Shown one piece after another: positions 12,301-22,484 of a DNA stretch of 64,000 nucleotides (position 1 is the stretch's first letter; the number at the start of each line of letters is the position of its first letter). This DNA comes from Gautieria morchelliformis (Eukaryota > Basidiomycota > Agaricomycetes > Gomphales > Gomphaceae), in contig WHVA01000072.1 of the NCBI GenBank assembly GCA_015179125.1, forward strand, positions 238,354 to 302,353, given 5' to 3'. The notes beneath the pieces are model-generated. The model saw nothing but the letters and a program-made list of their open reading frames with translations. It had not been told where the DNA came from and made no database searches. Position numbers and translations under genes: made by a program.

Positions 12301-12378
12301 CTGCGCCTCCCTCGCCTGTGCACGCTCCCGCTGACGGTTACTCTCTGGAGTAGATGGATCCCTGAGAAATGCAGGCAT
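9365..12378 (-). pseudogene. Helitron A Rep-helicase, N-terminal and Rep half
   Basis: Start assigned at 12378 (MPAFLRDPSTPE) because the other Helitron copy starts with the same motif at 58068. The frame carries in-frame stops at about 12295-12297, at 11482-11484 (TAG) and at 9607-9609 (TGA, where Helitron B has an Arg codon). Order of parts: proline-rich repeat region (12.2-11.5 kb); Cys/His segment (CPKCGALHW and FGDCC, about 11,170-11,265); Helitron_like_N region; HUH endonuclease motif GLPHMHILIW at about 9,880; tyrosine region (YLDARYVSAHEA, about 9,370-9,410). The Rep domain nicks and joins single-stranded DNA during rolling-circle transposition. The helicase half continues across the copia insertion at 4128. 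Confidence 0.92.
11730..12180 (-). repeat. 54-bp coding minisatellite in Helitron A
   Basis: Eight head-to-tail units of 54 bp encode an 18-residue Pro/Ser/Gln repeat (consensus MLAPSSRQQPVAGPSRPP on the minus strand; the first unit is shorter). The repeat keeps several frames open on both strands, so the plus-strand and alternative-frame ORFs here are artefacts. Confidence 0.9.
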
Positions 12379-13160
12379 AAGAGTAGAGAGAGAATAAAGC
12401 TGTCAATATCAGACTTACATTGCAAGCAGACCAAGGCAAACTCAGGGGAATCTATTGACCCCTATTTAAAATAGGCCAAAAAAGTGAAATGAAATGACAA
12501 TATTTACCAGAGGGACAGCAGAGCAACTGATCTTAATATCAATACCTAAAAAAGTAGAAACAGGAGCACAAAACACACCAGGATAGAGGAATCACACAGG
12601 AAGGATGGACAGGGCAGAGAGGCCTGAAAAGAGCCTAAAAAAGCTAAAAAAAGCAAAATTGTTATCAGCAATAATAACATAATAAACATCAAAAAGACAC
12701 ACCAGGATAGAGGAATCACAGGAAGGATTCACAGGAAGGATGGACAGGGCAGAGAGGCCTGAATAGAGCCTAAAAAGTGCTAAAAAAGCGAAAATAAATA
12801 GGAATTACAAATAATAAAATATCAATTAAATAATAAAATAAATATAATAATAATTAAAAAAATAAAAAATAAAAAATAAAAAAAGAGTGTCAGAGAGATG
12901 ACACATTACAATGATAAAAGGAAACTCACCAATAGAGCACAGTAGCACTAAGAAAGAGGGCCAGGGATGGTGGGAGGAGGGAATGATGATGGTGGGAGGA
13001 GGGAAGAGGGGGTGGGAGCGGCTGCACAGCGTTTGCCAGCTCACCCAGCGCTAGACCGGCAACCGGTTCTGCACCGGTTGCTGGTCCTCAGTCTGGACCG
13101 GGCTCACGGCTGCGCTGCTCGCTCGCGATTGGACAGGGACGTGGCACTGGCTCGCGATTG
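12379..13160 (-). promoter_or_regulatory. Helitron A 5' leader and GC-rich upstream block
   Basis: Non-coding region upstream of the Rep start. AT-rich simple sequence (12.78-12.89 kb) is followed by a GC-rich block (13.01-13.16 kb) with repeated ACCGG/CCGGT words. The same arrangement occurs upstream of the other Helitron copy at 58.72-58.88 kb, so it is element DNA, plausibly the promoter. Inside it a segment of about 60 bp (around 12,585-12,635) is repeated at about 12,700-12,765. Confidence 0.6.
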
Positions 13161-13916
13161 GTTGGCTGACTAAGATTACCAATCATGACATAAGCGACAC
13201 CCACAACCACCGTTACCTGCACGTTTCACTTTTTGATTTCAGTACAAGTGGTACTGTAATTTAGCTGTAGTGCAAGCGGAACTGAAATATAGCGCTTATT
13301 CTTTCTACAGTATATACTTAGTGCTGTATCTCAAAAGCAGTTGTTACTTGGGGCCACAGTAGCATTCCGGCACCTCAATCATGGAAATTCATTGATACAT
13401 ATATGGAAACTTCAGTATATTTGCCCAGAAATATATCTATTAATTCACTGGATTTCACTGATTGCTCCATGAGCTATCTTGAAATTTTTTAAGTGTGCAA
13501 ACAACGGCAATCCAGGCCTTCGAGCACTGAAATTCTCATGATAATTACATTGAATATGTAGTTCTTATGGCATGGAAACTAAGTGACAAAGCCACTGAAA
13601 ATTCTACTGGTCCAACCACTTGAATAATTTCATTGGTTTTTTCTAGGAAACCCGGTAAGCTCAAATTTCATTGGTTTGTTTCAATGGGGGCTGTTGTTTT
13701 GGAACCCTTCAAGACTTTGGTGTTATTGCTAACACCTCAGTCTATCAGAACGTGTCGTTTACACGACTAGTAGAATACCAGTTCAATGCAGCAGCACAAC
13801 TCTGGAAATAATTTAATATTTGTACCTTGGTTGCAATCCGTGTAATAACTAGTCCAAGTTATTACAGCTAGAAGGCAATGCATTTTTTAGCTGCACTGAA
13901 CAATAAACTAAAAGAG
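13161..13916. other. Stretch without recognisable gene
   Basis: AT-rich and without long open frames. It contains one short perfect inverted repeat (9-bp arms GTAATAACT/AGTTATTAC, 6-nt loop, 13842-13865). Confidence 0.5.
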
Positions 13917-15010
13917 TGTGTAGGTTCAAGGACACTATCGGGGTCCAAGAGTATTCCTTTTAATAAAGAGGGAATAGGCTCCACAGGAGAGTTTGTAAGT
14001 GGATTGGGTCGACCAACGTCAATGCACTGCAATAACGAGAGAGTAATGTGAAGTGGCTTTCGCGCACAACTTGACTTGACTTGTGAAAGTCACTGAACAG
14101 GAAAATCAACTGAACAGCTCGTCTCGGGTATTGGAGTGCTAATTGACAAGAAAATCGATTGCCAACCTCACTCTGTAGAGTTTCACCCAGCGTGTTAGGC
14201 TAAGTGGCTAAGCAGTAAAGCAACTACTTAACTAAGAATAGTTACTCTAAGCAAGAGTAGTATTCTAGTTCGGGTTAGGAACTTAGATAAGATGTGCAAG
14301 TCACACAAGCTGTGTAGGATAGAAGATGGGTAGATTGAGTGCTCAAAGGACAGGCAAAGGGCCTCCTTTTATATTGTAATGTACAGGAGCTTAGTAAGCA
14401 GGTAGAACCTTCTATCTATTAATGGAATGGGGGAAGAAGCTTGTGGAAGATGGAAGAAAGGGTTGGAAGAAACTGGCTGTTTCCAGGGGACTCTACCATG
14501 CTTCCTACCAATCAGAGCTTGATTTGTCAGGAATGACTCACTGAAAAGGGTCATGTGCCATAGCACAGCTTGGCTGAGTCATGTACTCCTGACTCACCAA
14601 GTTGTGCCTGGATTGGTTGAGTCATTGAGGCTGTATCTCCAGATAACTATGTATTTGGCACTCAGAAGCTGAGTAAGCAGTTCTGAGCCAATTAGGGCTC
14701 TGTAGCCATAATTACTAAGAGCACTGCTTAGCACAGCTGGGCATAGCCTGGTACAGCCTTGTTGTCATGACTGACCATGATCCCCATTGTTTGGTGAAGC
14801 CAAACAGGCTGCACAGTTGCTATGGCTGCATATAGCAACTGTTTGGGACTCAGCTGGAAATACTGAGAGAGCCAGCCTGCTGGACTTGTGGGTGCTTGGG
14901 TGACCATAAGTCCAAAAATGCGGCCACCGCCGAGGTGCCCGGCGGAGTTTGAAACAGAGCGCCGAGAACAGAGTTGTGGGCGCTAGAGGATCCACAACTC
15001 TGTAATGACA
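13917..15010 (-). repeat. Probable old LTR or LTR relic
   Basis: About 1.09 kb with TG...CA type ends (minus sense begins TGTCATTACAG at 15010 and ends CTACACA at 13917). A TATAAAAGG box lies on the minus strand at 14365-14373, about 640 bp downstream of the start. No matching target duplication was found (AAGAG versus GAAAA), no internal retroelement genes adjoin it, and the boundaries are therefore tentative. Confidence 0.35.
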
Positions 15011-15307
15011 GAAAATGGTAGTTTGAGCCATGGAGACTTTGGAAAAATAAGGAAAAATATGAGATAACTAGAGGAATGTTTGAAAAGCCTTTCCCAAGTT
15101 ATATTAACAGCATACAGATACTGTTAATTCCTCAAATGTGTTTTTACATGTTGTCAAGACAAAAAGAAAAGACTAGGGCTGGTTGAGCAGCCTTCCTTGG
15201 CTGGTTGAACAGCCGTTCCCCTACAGCTGTTTCAATGATGTACCCACTGAAAACAGAAACCCCGTGGGTAAACCCACTAGGTTTCAATGGATTCACTATC
15301 CACAGTG

Positions 15308-16903
15308 ACGCGCGACTTGCAAATGTGCACTATGAAGGTGATCATCAGTACCCTAGTGATCCTGGTGAATTCGAGCCGGCTTGAGTCGTATATTCACTGA
15401 CTAGTCAGAATTTGTATGCAATGTGTCCGGTCGCGTTTCTTGTCTAAAGTTCTCTTGCCTATAGCGTGCGGCTTATTGTCCTTCCTCAGGCCTCGGCCTC
15501 GTGGCCTTCTCTGCTCTATGACCTTTTCTTCTCATCAGATTGATGATTCAATATCCTTCAGGTATACACACCTTCACCTACCAAGTGTACATTACACCTG
15601 TCCTCGCTTCATTCCATGCCCTACTTCCTAAGCTCCTAAGTCTCAGTTCCTCCAGATCTCTCCTGTGCAGATGATGTTTGGCGCAACCCTGCAGCTAGAA
15701 GGTTCTAGTTCCCTGGAGCGCTATGATCATCTAGTGATGCATATCGGGGCTTTTACTTGCATATGTCATGAAATAGAAACAAGTACATCTGCAACATGAA
15801 CACATACTTTGTCCCCCTGCATCGACTTCAAACACACTCCAACCCACGCACACCCCCTCGAACCCATGAATGATCACATATCACACATCACGATACCCTG
15901 CCAACCCGCGGACATGCAGCTGATACAACGACCCGCCGGCCCATCCCTGAACCAAGATAGAGCCTGAGCCCGAGACGCACTGATCCGAGGAACAAGTCGA
16001 CGGCTAGTCCACCACATACATTCTCTCTTTCTTTCTTTCCATTCCCTATTCCAAACATACACCCCTATCTTCTGATCCTCTCAATCACATATAATATTTC
16101 CCTATCAACTAGTACCATACACACTCACCGCAGCACCCCGCACATCAATCCCCAAGCCACACGTACACTCCTTCTCATGTACCCCCAACCCCATGCGTCT
16201 TAGCACGTCCTACGTCTCAGATAAATAGTCAATCCATGTATCGTATCAAGTCAGTCAATCGAACTCATTTGTTACCCACATAAGCTTTCATCTCGAGACA
16301 TCTACCTTGTGTTAGAATCTATTTCACTGCACATATACACAGAGTAGACTATTTTCTACAAAACGACATCCTACTCGATTCGACTTCACTTTGAAGTCTG
16401 AATCTTACTCTTACTCAAACAAATCTCAGATACTCTTATTCTTCACAGCATACCGCCTTTCTTTGGTCCAACCTGCATGCACAAATCAACAATGGTATCA
16501 TCTGAACGGCTTTTGTGATGGTGGATAGTACGAGATGTTTGTTTCGCGCGTGCAGTCAGGGGCATCTGAATTCATCGTCACAGAATTAGACCCTCATAAT
16601 TCATCAGAGTGTGATGTGCCAACCTGCCATGAATAGTCTGTAGATGAGCGCCATATATAGACTTCACCTCATGACCCGCGGACACTGTCTAAGCATTTAT
16701 AGCGACTAAGAGGTAATGCCACTCGCAACCGCCTCACATGCAGGAGATGGAGGGCTGCATTTGTCTGTCCAGGCAAAGCGAACAAGCAGGTTCTATCACC
16801 CGTCCATACCACAGATAGCTGGTCACTCGTTCCAAGAGCCACAACAGTAGAAAGAACTCACTTGACCCTCATGCTTACCATCGCAGCCTTGTTGGTTCTG
16901 TGA
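15308..16903 (+). repeat. Dispersed repeat R, copy 1 (with solo LTR)
   Basis: Nearly identical, apart from a 689-bp insertion, to 30393-31300. Without the solo LTR at 15764-16447 and one copy of its target it is 907 bp versus 908 bp in copy 2. It has no long conserved frame; a 71-codon frame at the 5' side exists in both copies but has no family signature. The right edge ends within TGA shared with the adjoining gypsy fragment. Confidence 0.85.
15764..16447 (+). mobile_element. Solo LTR inserted in repeat R copy 1
   Basis: 684 bp, starting TGTCATG and ending TTCACA, flanked by the 5-bp duplication GCATA (15759-15763 and 16448-16452). Copy 2 of repeat R has the empty site with one GCATA at about 30843-30847. 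No internal retroelement sequence is present, so it is a solo LTR left by LTR-LTR recombination. Pyrimidine- and CA-rich. Confidence 0.85.
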
Positions 16904-18611
16904 GGTCAAAGAGGGCACGAGCGTGGCAGGAGAAGTCCTTGATGAACCGCCGGTAGAAATTGACAAACCCAATGAAGGACTGGACCTCTTTCTTGTTCCA
17001 CGGCACAGGCCAATCTGATACACCGGAAACTTTGACTGGGTCCATTTCCACCTTTCCTTCCGACACAATCACCCCAAGATACTCTATCCACGTCTGCTCA
17101 AATTCACACTTTTCCGGCTTGAGACACAGGTTGTATTCCCGGAGCCGTTCCAGCACTCTCCGCACAACTTCCCGATGTTCCGACATTGTTTTTGTGAAGA
17201 TGAGGATGTCGTCGAGGTAGATGCAGACAACCCCTTCTGCTATCATGTCACGGAAAATGTCATTCATCATCATCTGGAATGTGGCGGGACTGTTGGTGAG
17301 GCCGAAGAACATGACCTGTGGCTCAAAGAGTCCTCGGTTGGTGCGGAATGCGGCCTTCCACTCATCTCCCTCCCAGATCCGAACATTATTGAAGCCCCAG
17401 CAGACATCCAGCTTAGTGAAGTACCTCGCCCCGCGGAGTTGTGTGATCAGTTCGGAAATGAGTGGAATGGGGTACCGGTTCTTGATCGTGATCGCATTCA
17501 AGGCCCGGTAATCCTGCACAAGTCTGAGCGAGCCGTCCTTCTTCTTGATGAAGAACACCGGAGATGCCATGGGTGACTTGGAGGGGCGGATCCTCCCTGT
17601 ACGGAGGTTTTCCGCAAGGAATGCATCGAGCTCTACCTGCTCCTTGGGTGACAGCGGGTAGACTTTGCAGTTGGTGGGCTTTGACCCAGGCTCCAACTCG
17701 ATGGCATGGTCCCACAGCTTCCGTGGAGGCAGGGCATCAAACGACTCCTTGGCAAAGACATCCTTGAACTCCCGCAGGTACCCTGGAATTTCCGCCTCTG
17801 CTTTATCATGCTTCTTGGAGGCTTCAGCAAGGCGTTGCGAAATATTTCCGGTGGCGCGGATGTGTTCCGCTTCTGGTGGAAGGTTTACGTACACCAAGTG
17901 CTCCCCCCCACCAGAGTCTCTTCCGGGCTGAGTCGGATGACGTCGGAGTCGGAATCGGAATCGGAATTGAATGTGGGAGCCGGTTCAAATTCCGCTTCCG
18001 AGTCTTCTTCTGCAAGCAGTGGATGGGGGCCAGAACGACATGTCTGTATGAGCCGTTCAGTCTTCCGCTGCTCCTGGCGCTCCTTCCGCACTTCCGACCG
18101 GCACATGTGACACTTGGCTGGGAATCTACTCATCAGTACCTTCCGAGTCTGCCAATTGATCTCCGGGTTGTGCTCCTGAAGCCAGGTAAACCCAAGGATG
18201 ATGTCTTGCTTCCCCAGGCTGGTGACTGCAAAGGAAGTGCGTTCTGTGTGTCCATCGTAGCGGAGAATTGTGTCTACTATCTCCGTGATGGACCATGACT
18301 CATTGGGGCTTCCATCCACGTTGAACACCAGGATTGCACGTTGCAACTCCCACGTGGTCAGTCGGTTCCGTTCCACATAGTCCTGGTCTATAAACTGACC
18401 AGTGGCCCCACAATCGACAAGGGCGGGTCCGGATTTGACTTCCGCCGTATCTGTTGTCTGGATCTCCACCTTAATGACTAGTGACTTGGGGCCAGGGGTG
18501 GAAGCAACAACATAGCACTTCGGGAGGCGTCTCTCCCAAGGGTGGATGCGGGATGGACGGGGTGTCGGATTCGGTTTTTGTGTGACCCACCGTGCTCGAT
18601 TCATACTTAGA
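16901..18611 (-). pseudogene. Ty3/gypsy protease-RT fragment
   Basis: Minus-strand fragment closely related to gypsy-1 of this window. It holds the aspartic protease (LVDCGATGQFID, about 18,405-18,440), an Asp/Ser linker and the reverse transcriptase (SPVFFIKKKDGS, YLDDILIF at about 17,200). It stops abruptly after ALFDLT at 16901, where repeat R begins. The frame shifts near 17,890 (two overlapping frames). It retains three RT residues that gypsy-1 has lost. At 18611 it meets the Helitron B 3' end; the gypsy frame appears to continue up to that point, so Helitron B inserted into this gypsy copy. RNase H, integrase and LTRs are absent. Confidence 0.9.
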
Positions 18612-18640
18612 CTAGGTGGATACCCGCGCAAAGCGCGGGG
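18612..18640 (-). other. Helitron B 3' terminal hairpin and CTAG
   Basis: On the minus strand: CCCGCGC-TTT-GCGCGGG (18639-18623), then TATCCAC, then CTAG at the very end and a flanking T. A short GC hairpin about 10 nt before CTRR, with insertion next to T, is the accepted signature of Helitron 3' ends and acts as the transposition terminator. Confidence 0.93.
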
Positions 18641-18766
18641 GTGTAGGTCAAACGCCTCAGTAAGGTCAAACACATCAGTAAGTCTAATGCATCAGTAAGT
18701 CTAACACATCAGTAAGTCTAACGCATCAGTAAGTCTAACATATCAGTAAGGTCAAGTGCATTGGGG
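18641..18766 (-). repeat. 17-18 bp minisatellite inside Helitron B 3' end
   Basis: Six or seven direct units of the type AGTCTAACGCATCAGTA between the terminal hairpin and the stop codon region. Helitron A has only two such units at the same place. Confidence 0.85.
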
Positions 18767-18807
18767 AAAATCAAAGTAATCAATTTGCATCAAGTAGATA
18801 TCAGAAA

Positions 18808-21800
18808 TCAAGGAGCTCTAAGTAATACATCTTTATATACAATGTTGGTTGTGTTCAAACCCTCCTCAAGCAAGACCTTTACTTTGTTCCAGCTTGTTCC
18901 CCTTGAAACACCAACATACAACTGACCATGTCCAAACACTGGATATCTCAGGTCCAGCCCAACTGTACCCAAAGACTGTCCCTGAGACTTGTTGATGGTC
19001 ATTGCAAATGCCACACGCACTGGAAACTGTCTCCTCTGCAGCACAAATGGTAATTCTCCCTCTGATGGTGAAATAGTGATCCTGGGGATGAAAGCAGTAT
19101 TTCCTGCACGTGGACCTGAGATGGTCCTGACCTCCAACACTCTATTCCTCATCCTCACCAACCGCAACCTTGTCCCATTGCATAGTCCTTTCTTCTTATC
19201 CAAATTGCGCAACATCATCAGAGGCACTCCAGGCTTGACTTCCAAGTGAGCAGGAGGAAGACTGCCCATCTCTATGGAATTCAGATACTCCACAGGATAC
19301 TGCTCTGCAAAGTCGGTTTCCTTGACAGAATCTGCACAGTGGAAGACCTGAGCATCACCTGGAAACTGCCTCAACACCATGGAATTGATCTCATTGACCG
19401 CAGTATTTCTGGGACAGAGGATGGCCCGCTCCAAGAAATAATTGTCCTGGGCAGGGACTGCATTGCCAATGCCAGGGTATATTTCCTGGATCAGCTCTGC
19501 AATTCCAGGGCCACAAACCATGTGTTGAAGGAGTGAGAAGGTATGATCTAGTGGGAGATCCTTTCCCTGACCCACATTCTGCAGCCATTCTGCAAACCTG
19601 GCTCTGTCAGGATCATTTCTCACCCGCATGTTCTCTGTCAGATGGAGGACCTTGATCTTTGGCCACAGATATGACTTCTGAAGGGTAGCTCCCACGATAT
19701 CCTCCTTGGAGCCTTTGGGGACAATTGGGAGAGTCTGCTGAAAGTCACCTCCAAAGGCAACCGTGATGCCACCAAAGGGTCGGTCAGGCTGGTCAAGGAA
19801 ATCCCTCAGTGTCCTGTCAATGGCCTCTATGCCATGGTGATGCTGCATTGCAGCCTCATCCCAAATGATGAGCCTGGCCAGTCTCAGCATATCAGCCTGG
19901 TCAGAGTTCTTTTTGATGGAGGAGAGAGAGCCCTCATGGACAGGAATTGGAATTCCAAGCATGCTGTGAGAGGTTGTACCATTAGTGAGGATAAGTGCAG
20001 CCATTGCAGATGAGGCTACAGCAAGCACAATGAGATTCTCCGCTCTACAGGAGTGGATTAGGGTGTTCCATGTGAATGATTTCCCAGCGCCCCCTGAGCC
20101 AGTGATGAAAAACATTTGTCCGTTAGGTTTCTCCTGAGCATCTATGTCCAGTGCCGACCGTAATATCTGATCATGCGCAGACCTTTGCCCCTCATTCAGC
20201 TTGGGAACCTCCTCCTCAGCCATCTGCCTCTCTTGAACAGGGTCATAGTCCCTCTGCTCAGCTATGAACCTGTTTCCAATCAGGACCTCCCACTCGCCTA
20301 CCACCCAAGGCATATCTTTAAAGCTGCTCAAGGACATTCCATTACGCTGAAGGAGTTTATCCAAGAGAAAGAGGCCAAAATCATAGACCTGATCATCCCG
20401 TGGCTCCTGGATATTGTGTCTGATTTGGAGCTGATGTCTGAGATCATCACATATGTGCTTCTTGAAGCTGTCCCATAGTCTGTCAGGTTGTGAGGGAATG
20501 CAATGACCAAGGATGGTGGCAAAGAGATGTCTGAGCTGAGCGCCTGTTTTCATGCCACTGGCTTCCTGGAGACACAACCTCCACTCCTGATCATCCTCCA
20601 GAAGTCCCCTGGCAAGACAGGCCTCCTTGTAAGTAGCACATTGTATGCCATACACTGTCCTAAGCTCCTCAAAGGATTTGGCCCCCTTGACCACCGTGAG
20701 GAGAGTGCGCAAATAAAATCTCTCTCCTGATTTTGGGCTTGAAAAGTGAAGGCATCCAATGCTATATCCGCTTTGACGTGGTGTCCATACCCTTTCCTCT
20801 TTTTGCCAGGTAAAATGCTCAGGAAAATCCACATAGAGCAGATCACGTGCATGAGGGTAGGCAGCATTGGCCTCAAAGTAAGCCATGAGCGCTGTCTTTG
20901 ACCCCTCAACCCTGTTCATGATGGTGAGCGGATCAGCATCAGGATTGAAAATGACTGATTGCTGGTCTTTTTCATGGACTGGCAGTGCCATGACTGCAGG
21001 CACCTGGGTGTAGATTTCCCGGTCCAGCAACCTCCAACAGGCCTCATGAGCACTGACATAGTGAGCGTCCAGGTACTTCTTTATCTCATCATGGTTGACA
21101 CCAAACTCCATTGTGGTCCAATCATGACCCTTGTAGAGATACTTGTGGATATACTTGACACACCTCACACTGAAGGTGAATTCAAGGTTGATGTGACACC
21201 GGAGTTTGAGCAAGAGCAGAGCAGAGTATGGCACAACCCATCTGTTCTCCAGCATGTCACCTCTGACAGTGTGCAGCCTTCTATCATTGCGACGATGATA
21301 TTTTGGATATCCATCTACATTCACACTGGTCTCCTCACAGAATGGCTTTGGGAAGTTTTTCTTGCACTTGCCCTCTTCCATGCAGGGTGCGTTTCGATGT
21401 CCCTGTCCACAGGGACCATGTGTCATCAGCTCACAGACCAACTGGTGGAGCACAGGATGTGTCTCTGGATCAGGGAACTCTGCTGAAACCATAGAATTCA
21501 CCTCACGTGGATGTTTGACCTTGGAGTCCCTATCGAACCAGATAAGCAGGTGCATGTGTGGGAGCCCCCTCTTCGGGAATTCAATAGTGTGAACGTGAGC
21601 GACAGTTTTTCCAAAGATCTTGTCCTTGACGATCAAGTCAATGAGGTATTTCTTTTTGAGGTGAAACACCCGCGACACCAGGTCAGGTCTGTCCTGAGCA
21701 GTTTGTCCAGGGAGCAACTCAGCCAATATCTCATCCCACTTTGGATTGGCAGTCATGGTAAGAAACAAATCAGGGGGACCCTTCTTTGTTGTAATGGCTA

Positions 21801-22482
21801 GGGAGTTCTGGCAGTTTTGATTCATGTCCCGTGTACTTCCTTGAAATGTCACAGGCAGAATGACTTTTATGCCCAAGCTGTTTGCATCTCCAATGTCATT
21901 GTCCAAGCCTCCATATGAATCTACCATCTGGTTATACTGCTCAGCATGCAGAGTGTGTTGATTATCTCTGATCCACCTCAGTCTGCTTTGCTCTGCAGCA
22001 GCCCAGGAGTCTACAATGTACTGCTGGAACAATTTGCCACCACACAGGAGTGTTGTAGGTTCTCTCTCTCTCTGGAACAGACGATACGCATGGTACTGTA
22101 TTTGGGTGACCTGTCTCCGTCTGTTTGGATTGGCCAGCCAAGCACACTCTGGCTCACGATAAGGAATACCTGGTTGCCATCCCAACTCTCCCTTGGGAAA
22201 GAGCAAGACATAGTGTAGAGAGGCATAATTCGCATTGGTATCCAATACCCTTCTAAAAGGTCCACCTTTGAGCTGGACAATAATATCCCTAGGTTCAGGG
22301 TAGATGCCATCTCCAGGAAGAATGACTGCAATCTCATCTGCAGTTGGGACATTATATCTCCTAGGATCCCTGTGCACCCTGTATGTGAGCCTTGCCTGGA
22401 TGTTACCATTCTGTTCTTGAACTCTGAGCCTCTCAGCTGCTTGTTGATATGTGGCAACATGAGGATTGCACAGCAGGAGCAT
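18808..22482 (-). CDS. Helitron B Rep-helicase (N-terminally truncated)
   Basis: About 1,224 codons without interruption. The Rep endonuclease has the HUH motif (GLPHMHLLIW, about 21,550) and the tyrosine region (EIKKYLDAHYVSAHEA, about 21,040-21,090). The Pif1-like helicase has Walker A GSGGAGKSF (about 20,080), Walker B LIIWDEAAM, FGGDFQQTLPIV, AMTINKSQGQSLG and GQLYVGVSRG near 18,915. The protein nicks the donor strand, unwinds it and transfers it to the target. The N-terminal proline-rich and Cys-rich parts, present in Helitron A and in the copy at 57-64 kb, are lost. The first four codons of the open frame come from the adjoining gypsy DNA, so no native start exists. Catalytic motifs look intact. 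Confidence 0.92.
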   Translation of the reverse strand: MLLLCNPHVATYQQAAERLRVQEQNGNIQARLTYRVHRDPRRYNVPTADEIAVILPGDGIYPEPRDIIVQLKGGPFRRVLDTNANYASLHYVLLFPKGELGWQPGIPYREPECAWLANPNRRRQVTQIQYHAYRLFQREREPTTLLCGGKLFQQYIVDSWAAAEQSRLRWIRDNQHTLHAEQYNQMVDSYGGLDNDIGDANSLGIKVILPVTFQGSTRDMNQNCQNSLAITTKKGPPDLFLTMTANPKWDEILAELLPGQTAQDRPDLVSRVFHLKKKYLIDLIVKDKIFGKTVAHVHTIEFPKRGLPHMHLLIWFDRDSKVKHPREVNSMVSAEFPDPETHPVLHQLVCELMTHGPCGQGHRNAPCMEEGKCKKNFPKPFCEETSVNVDGYPKYHRRNDRRLHTVRGDMLENRWVVPYSALLLLKLRCHINLEFTFSVRCVKYIHKYLYKGHDWTTMEFGVNHDEIKKYLDAHYVSAHEACWRLLDREIYTQVPAVMALPVHEKDQQSVIFNPDADPLTIMNRVEGSKTALMAYFEANAAYPHARDLLYVDFPEHFTWQKEERVWTPRQSGYSIGCLHFSSPKSGERFYLRTLLTVVKGAKSFEELRTVYGIQCATYKEACLARGLLEDDQEWRLCLQEASGMKTGAQLRHLFATILGHCIPSQPDRLWDSFKKHICDDLRHQLQIRHNIQEPRDDQVYDFGLFLLDKLLQRNGMSLSSFKDMPWVVGEWEVLIGNRFIAEQRDYDPVQERQMAEEEVPKLNEGQRSAHDQILRSALDIDAQEKPNGQMFFITGSGGAGKSFTWNTLIHSCRAENLIVLAVASSAMAALILTNGTTSHSMLGIPIPVHEGSLSSIKKNSDQADMLRLARLIIWDEAAMQHHHGIEAIDRTLRDFLDQPDRPFGGITVAFGGDFQQTLPIVPKGSKEDIVGATLQKSYLWPKIKVLHLTENMRVRNDPDRARFAEWLQNVGQGKDLPLDHTFSLLQHMVCGPGIAELIQEIYPGIGNAVPAQDNYFLERAILCPRNTAVNEINSMVLRQFPGDAQVFHCADSVKETDFAEQYPVEYLNSIEMGSLPPAHLEVKPGVPLMMLRNLDKKKGLCNGTRLRLVRMRNRVLEVRTISGPRAGNTAFIPRITISPSEGELPFVLQRRQFPVRVAFAMTINKSQGQSLGTVGLDLRYPVFGHGQLYVGVSRGTSWNKVKVLLEEGLNTTNIVYKDVLLRAP

Positions 22483-22484
22483 TT

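Larger units (their letters stand above)
1721..13160 (-). mobile_element. Helitron A, decayed, split by a copia insertion
   Basis: Rolling-circle transposon on the minus strand. Its 3' end is the CTAG at 1721-1724 followed outside by T on the minus strand, with an imperfect GC-rich hairpin just inside. It encodes a Rep-helicase protein (12378 down to 1962) interrupted by the Ty1/copia element at 4129-9364. Without that insert the element is about 6.2 kb, normal for an autonomous Helitron. The frame carries at least three in-frame stops and two frameshifts, so it is dead. The 5' end is not fixed: homology with the other Helitron of this window (58.1-58.9 kb) reaches about 13,160. A TC dinucleotide on the minus strand at 13174-13175 is one possible terminus. 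Confidence 0.85.
18612..22484 (-). mobile_element. Helitron B, 5'-truncated
   Basis: Minus-strand Helitron with a sharp 3' end: CTAG at 18612-18615, followed outside by T, and a perfect 7-bp hairpin at 18623-18639. It carries a 1.2-kb-codon Rep-helicase frame without stops. Homology to the other Helitrons begins abruptly at about 22484 (residues MLLLCNPHVA). The N-terminal 400 or so residues, the 5' leader and the 5' end are missing and replaced by a gypsy integrase scrap. It is the least mutated Helitron frame here but cannot be a complete element. Confidence 0.93.

Noticed and set aside
13842..13865. 9-bp hairpin as a terminator or RNA gene
   Set aside because: AT-rich, isolated and without adjoining transcript evidence; chance is a sufficient explanation.
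18641..18766. Regular 17-bp repeats as an array of binding sites or CRISPR
   Set aside because: No spacers; they lie inside the Helitron end and the other Helitron shares them in lower number.
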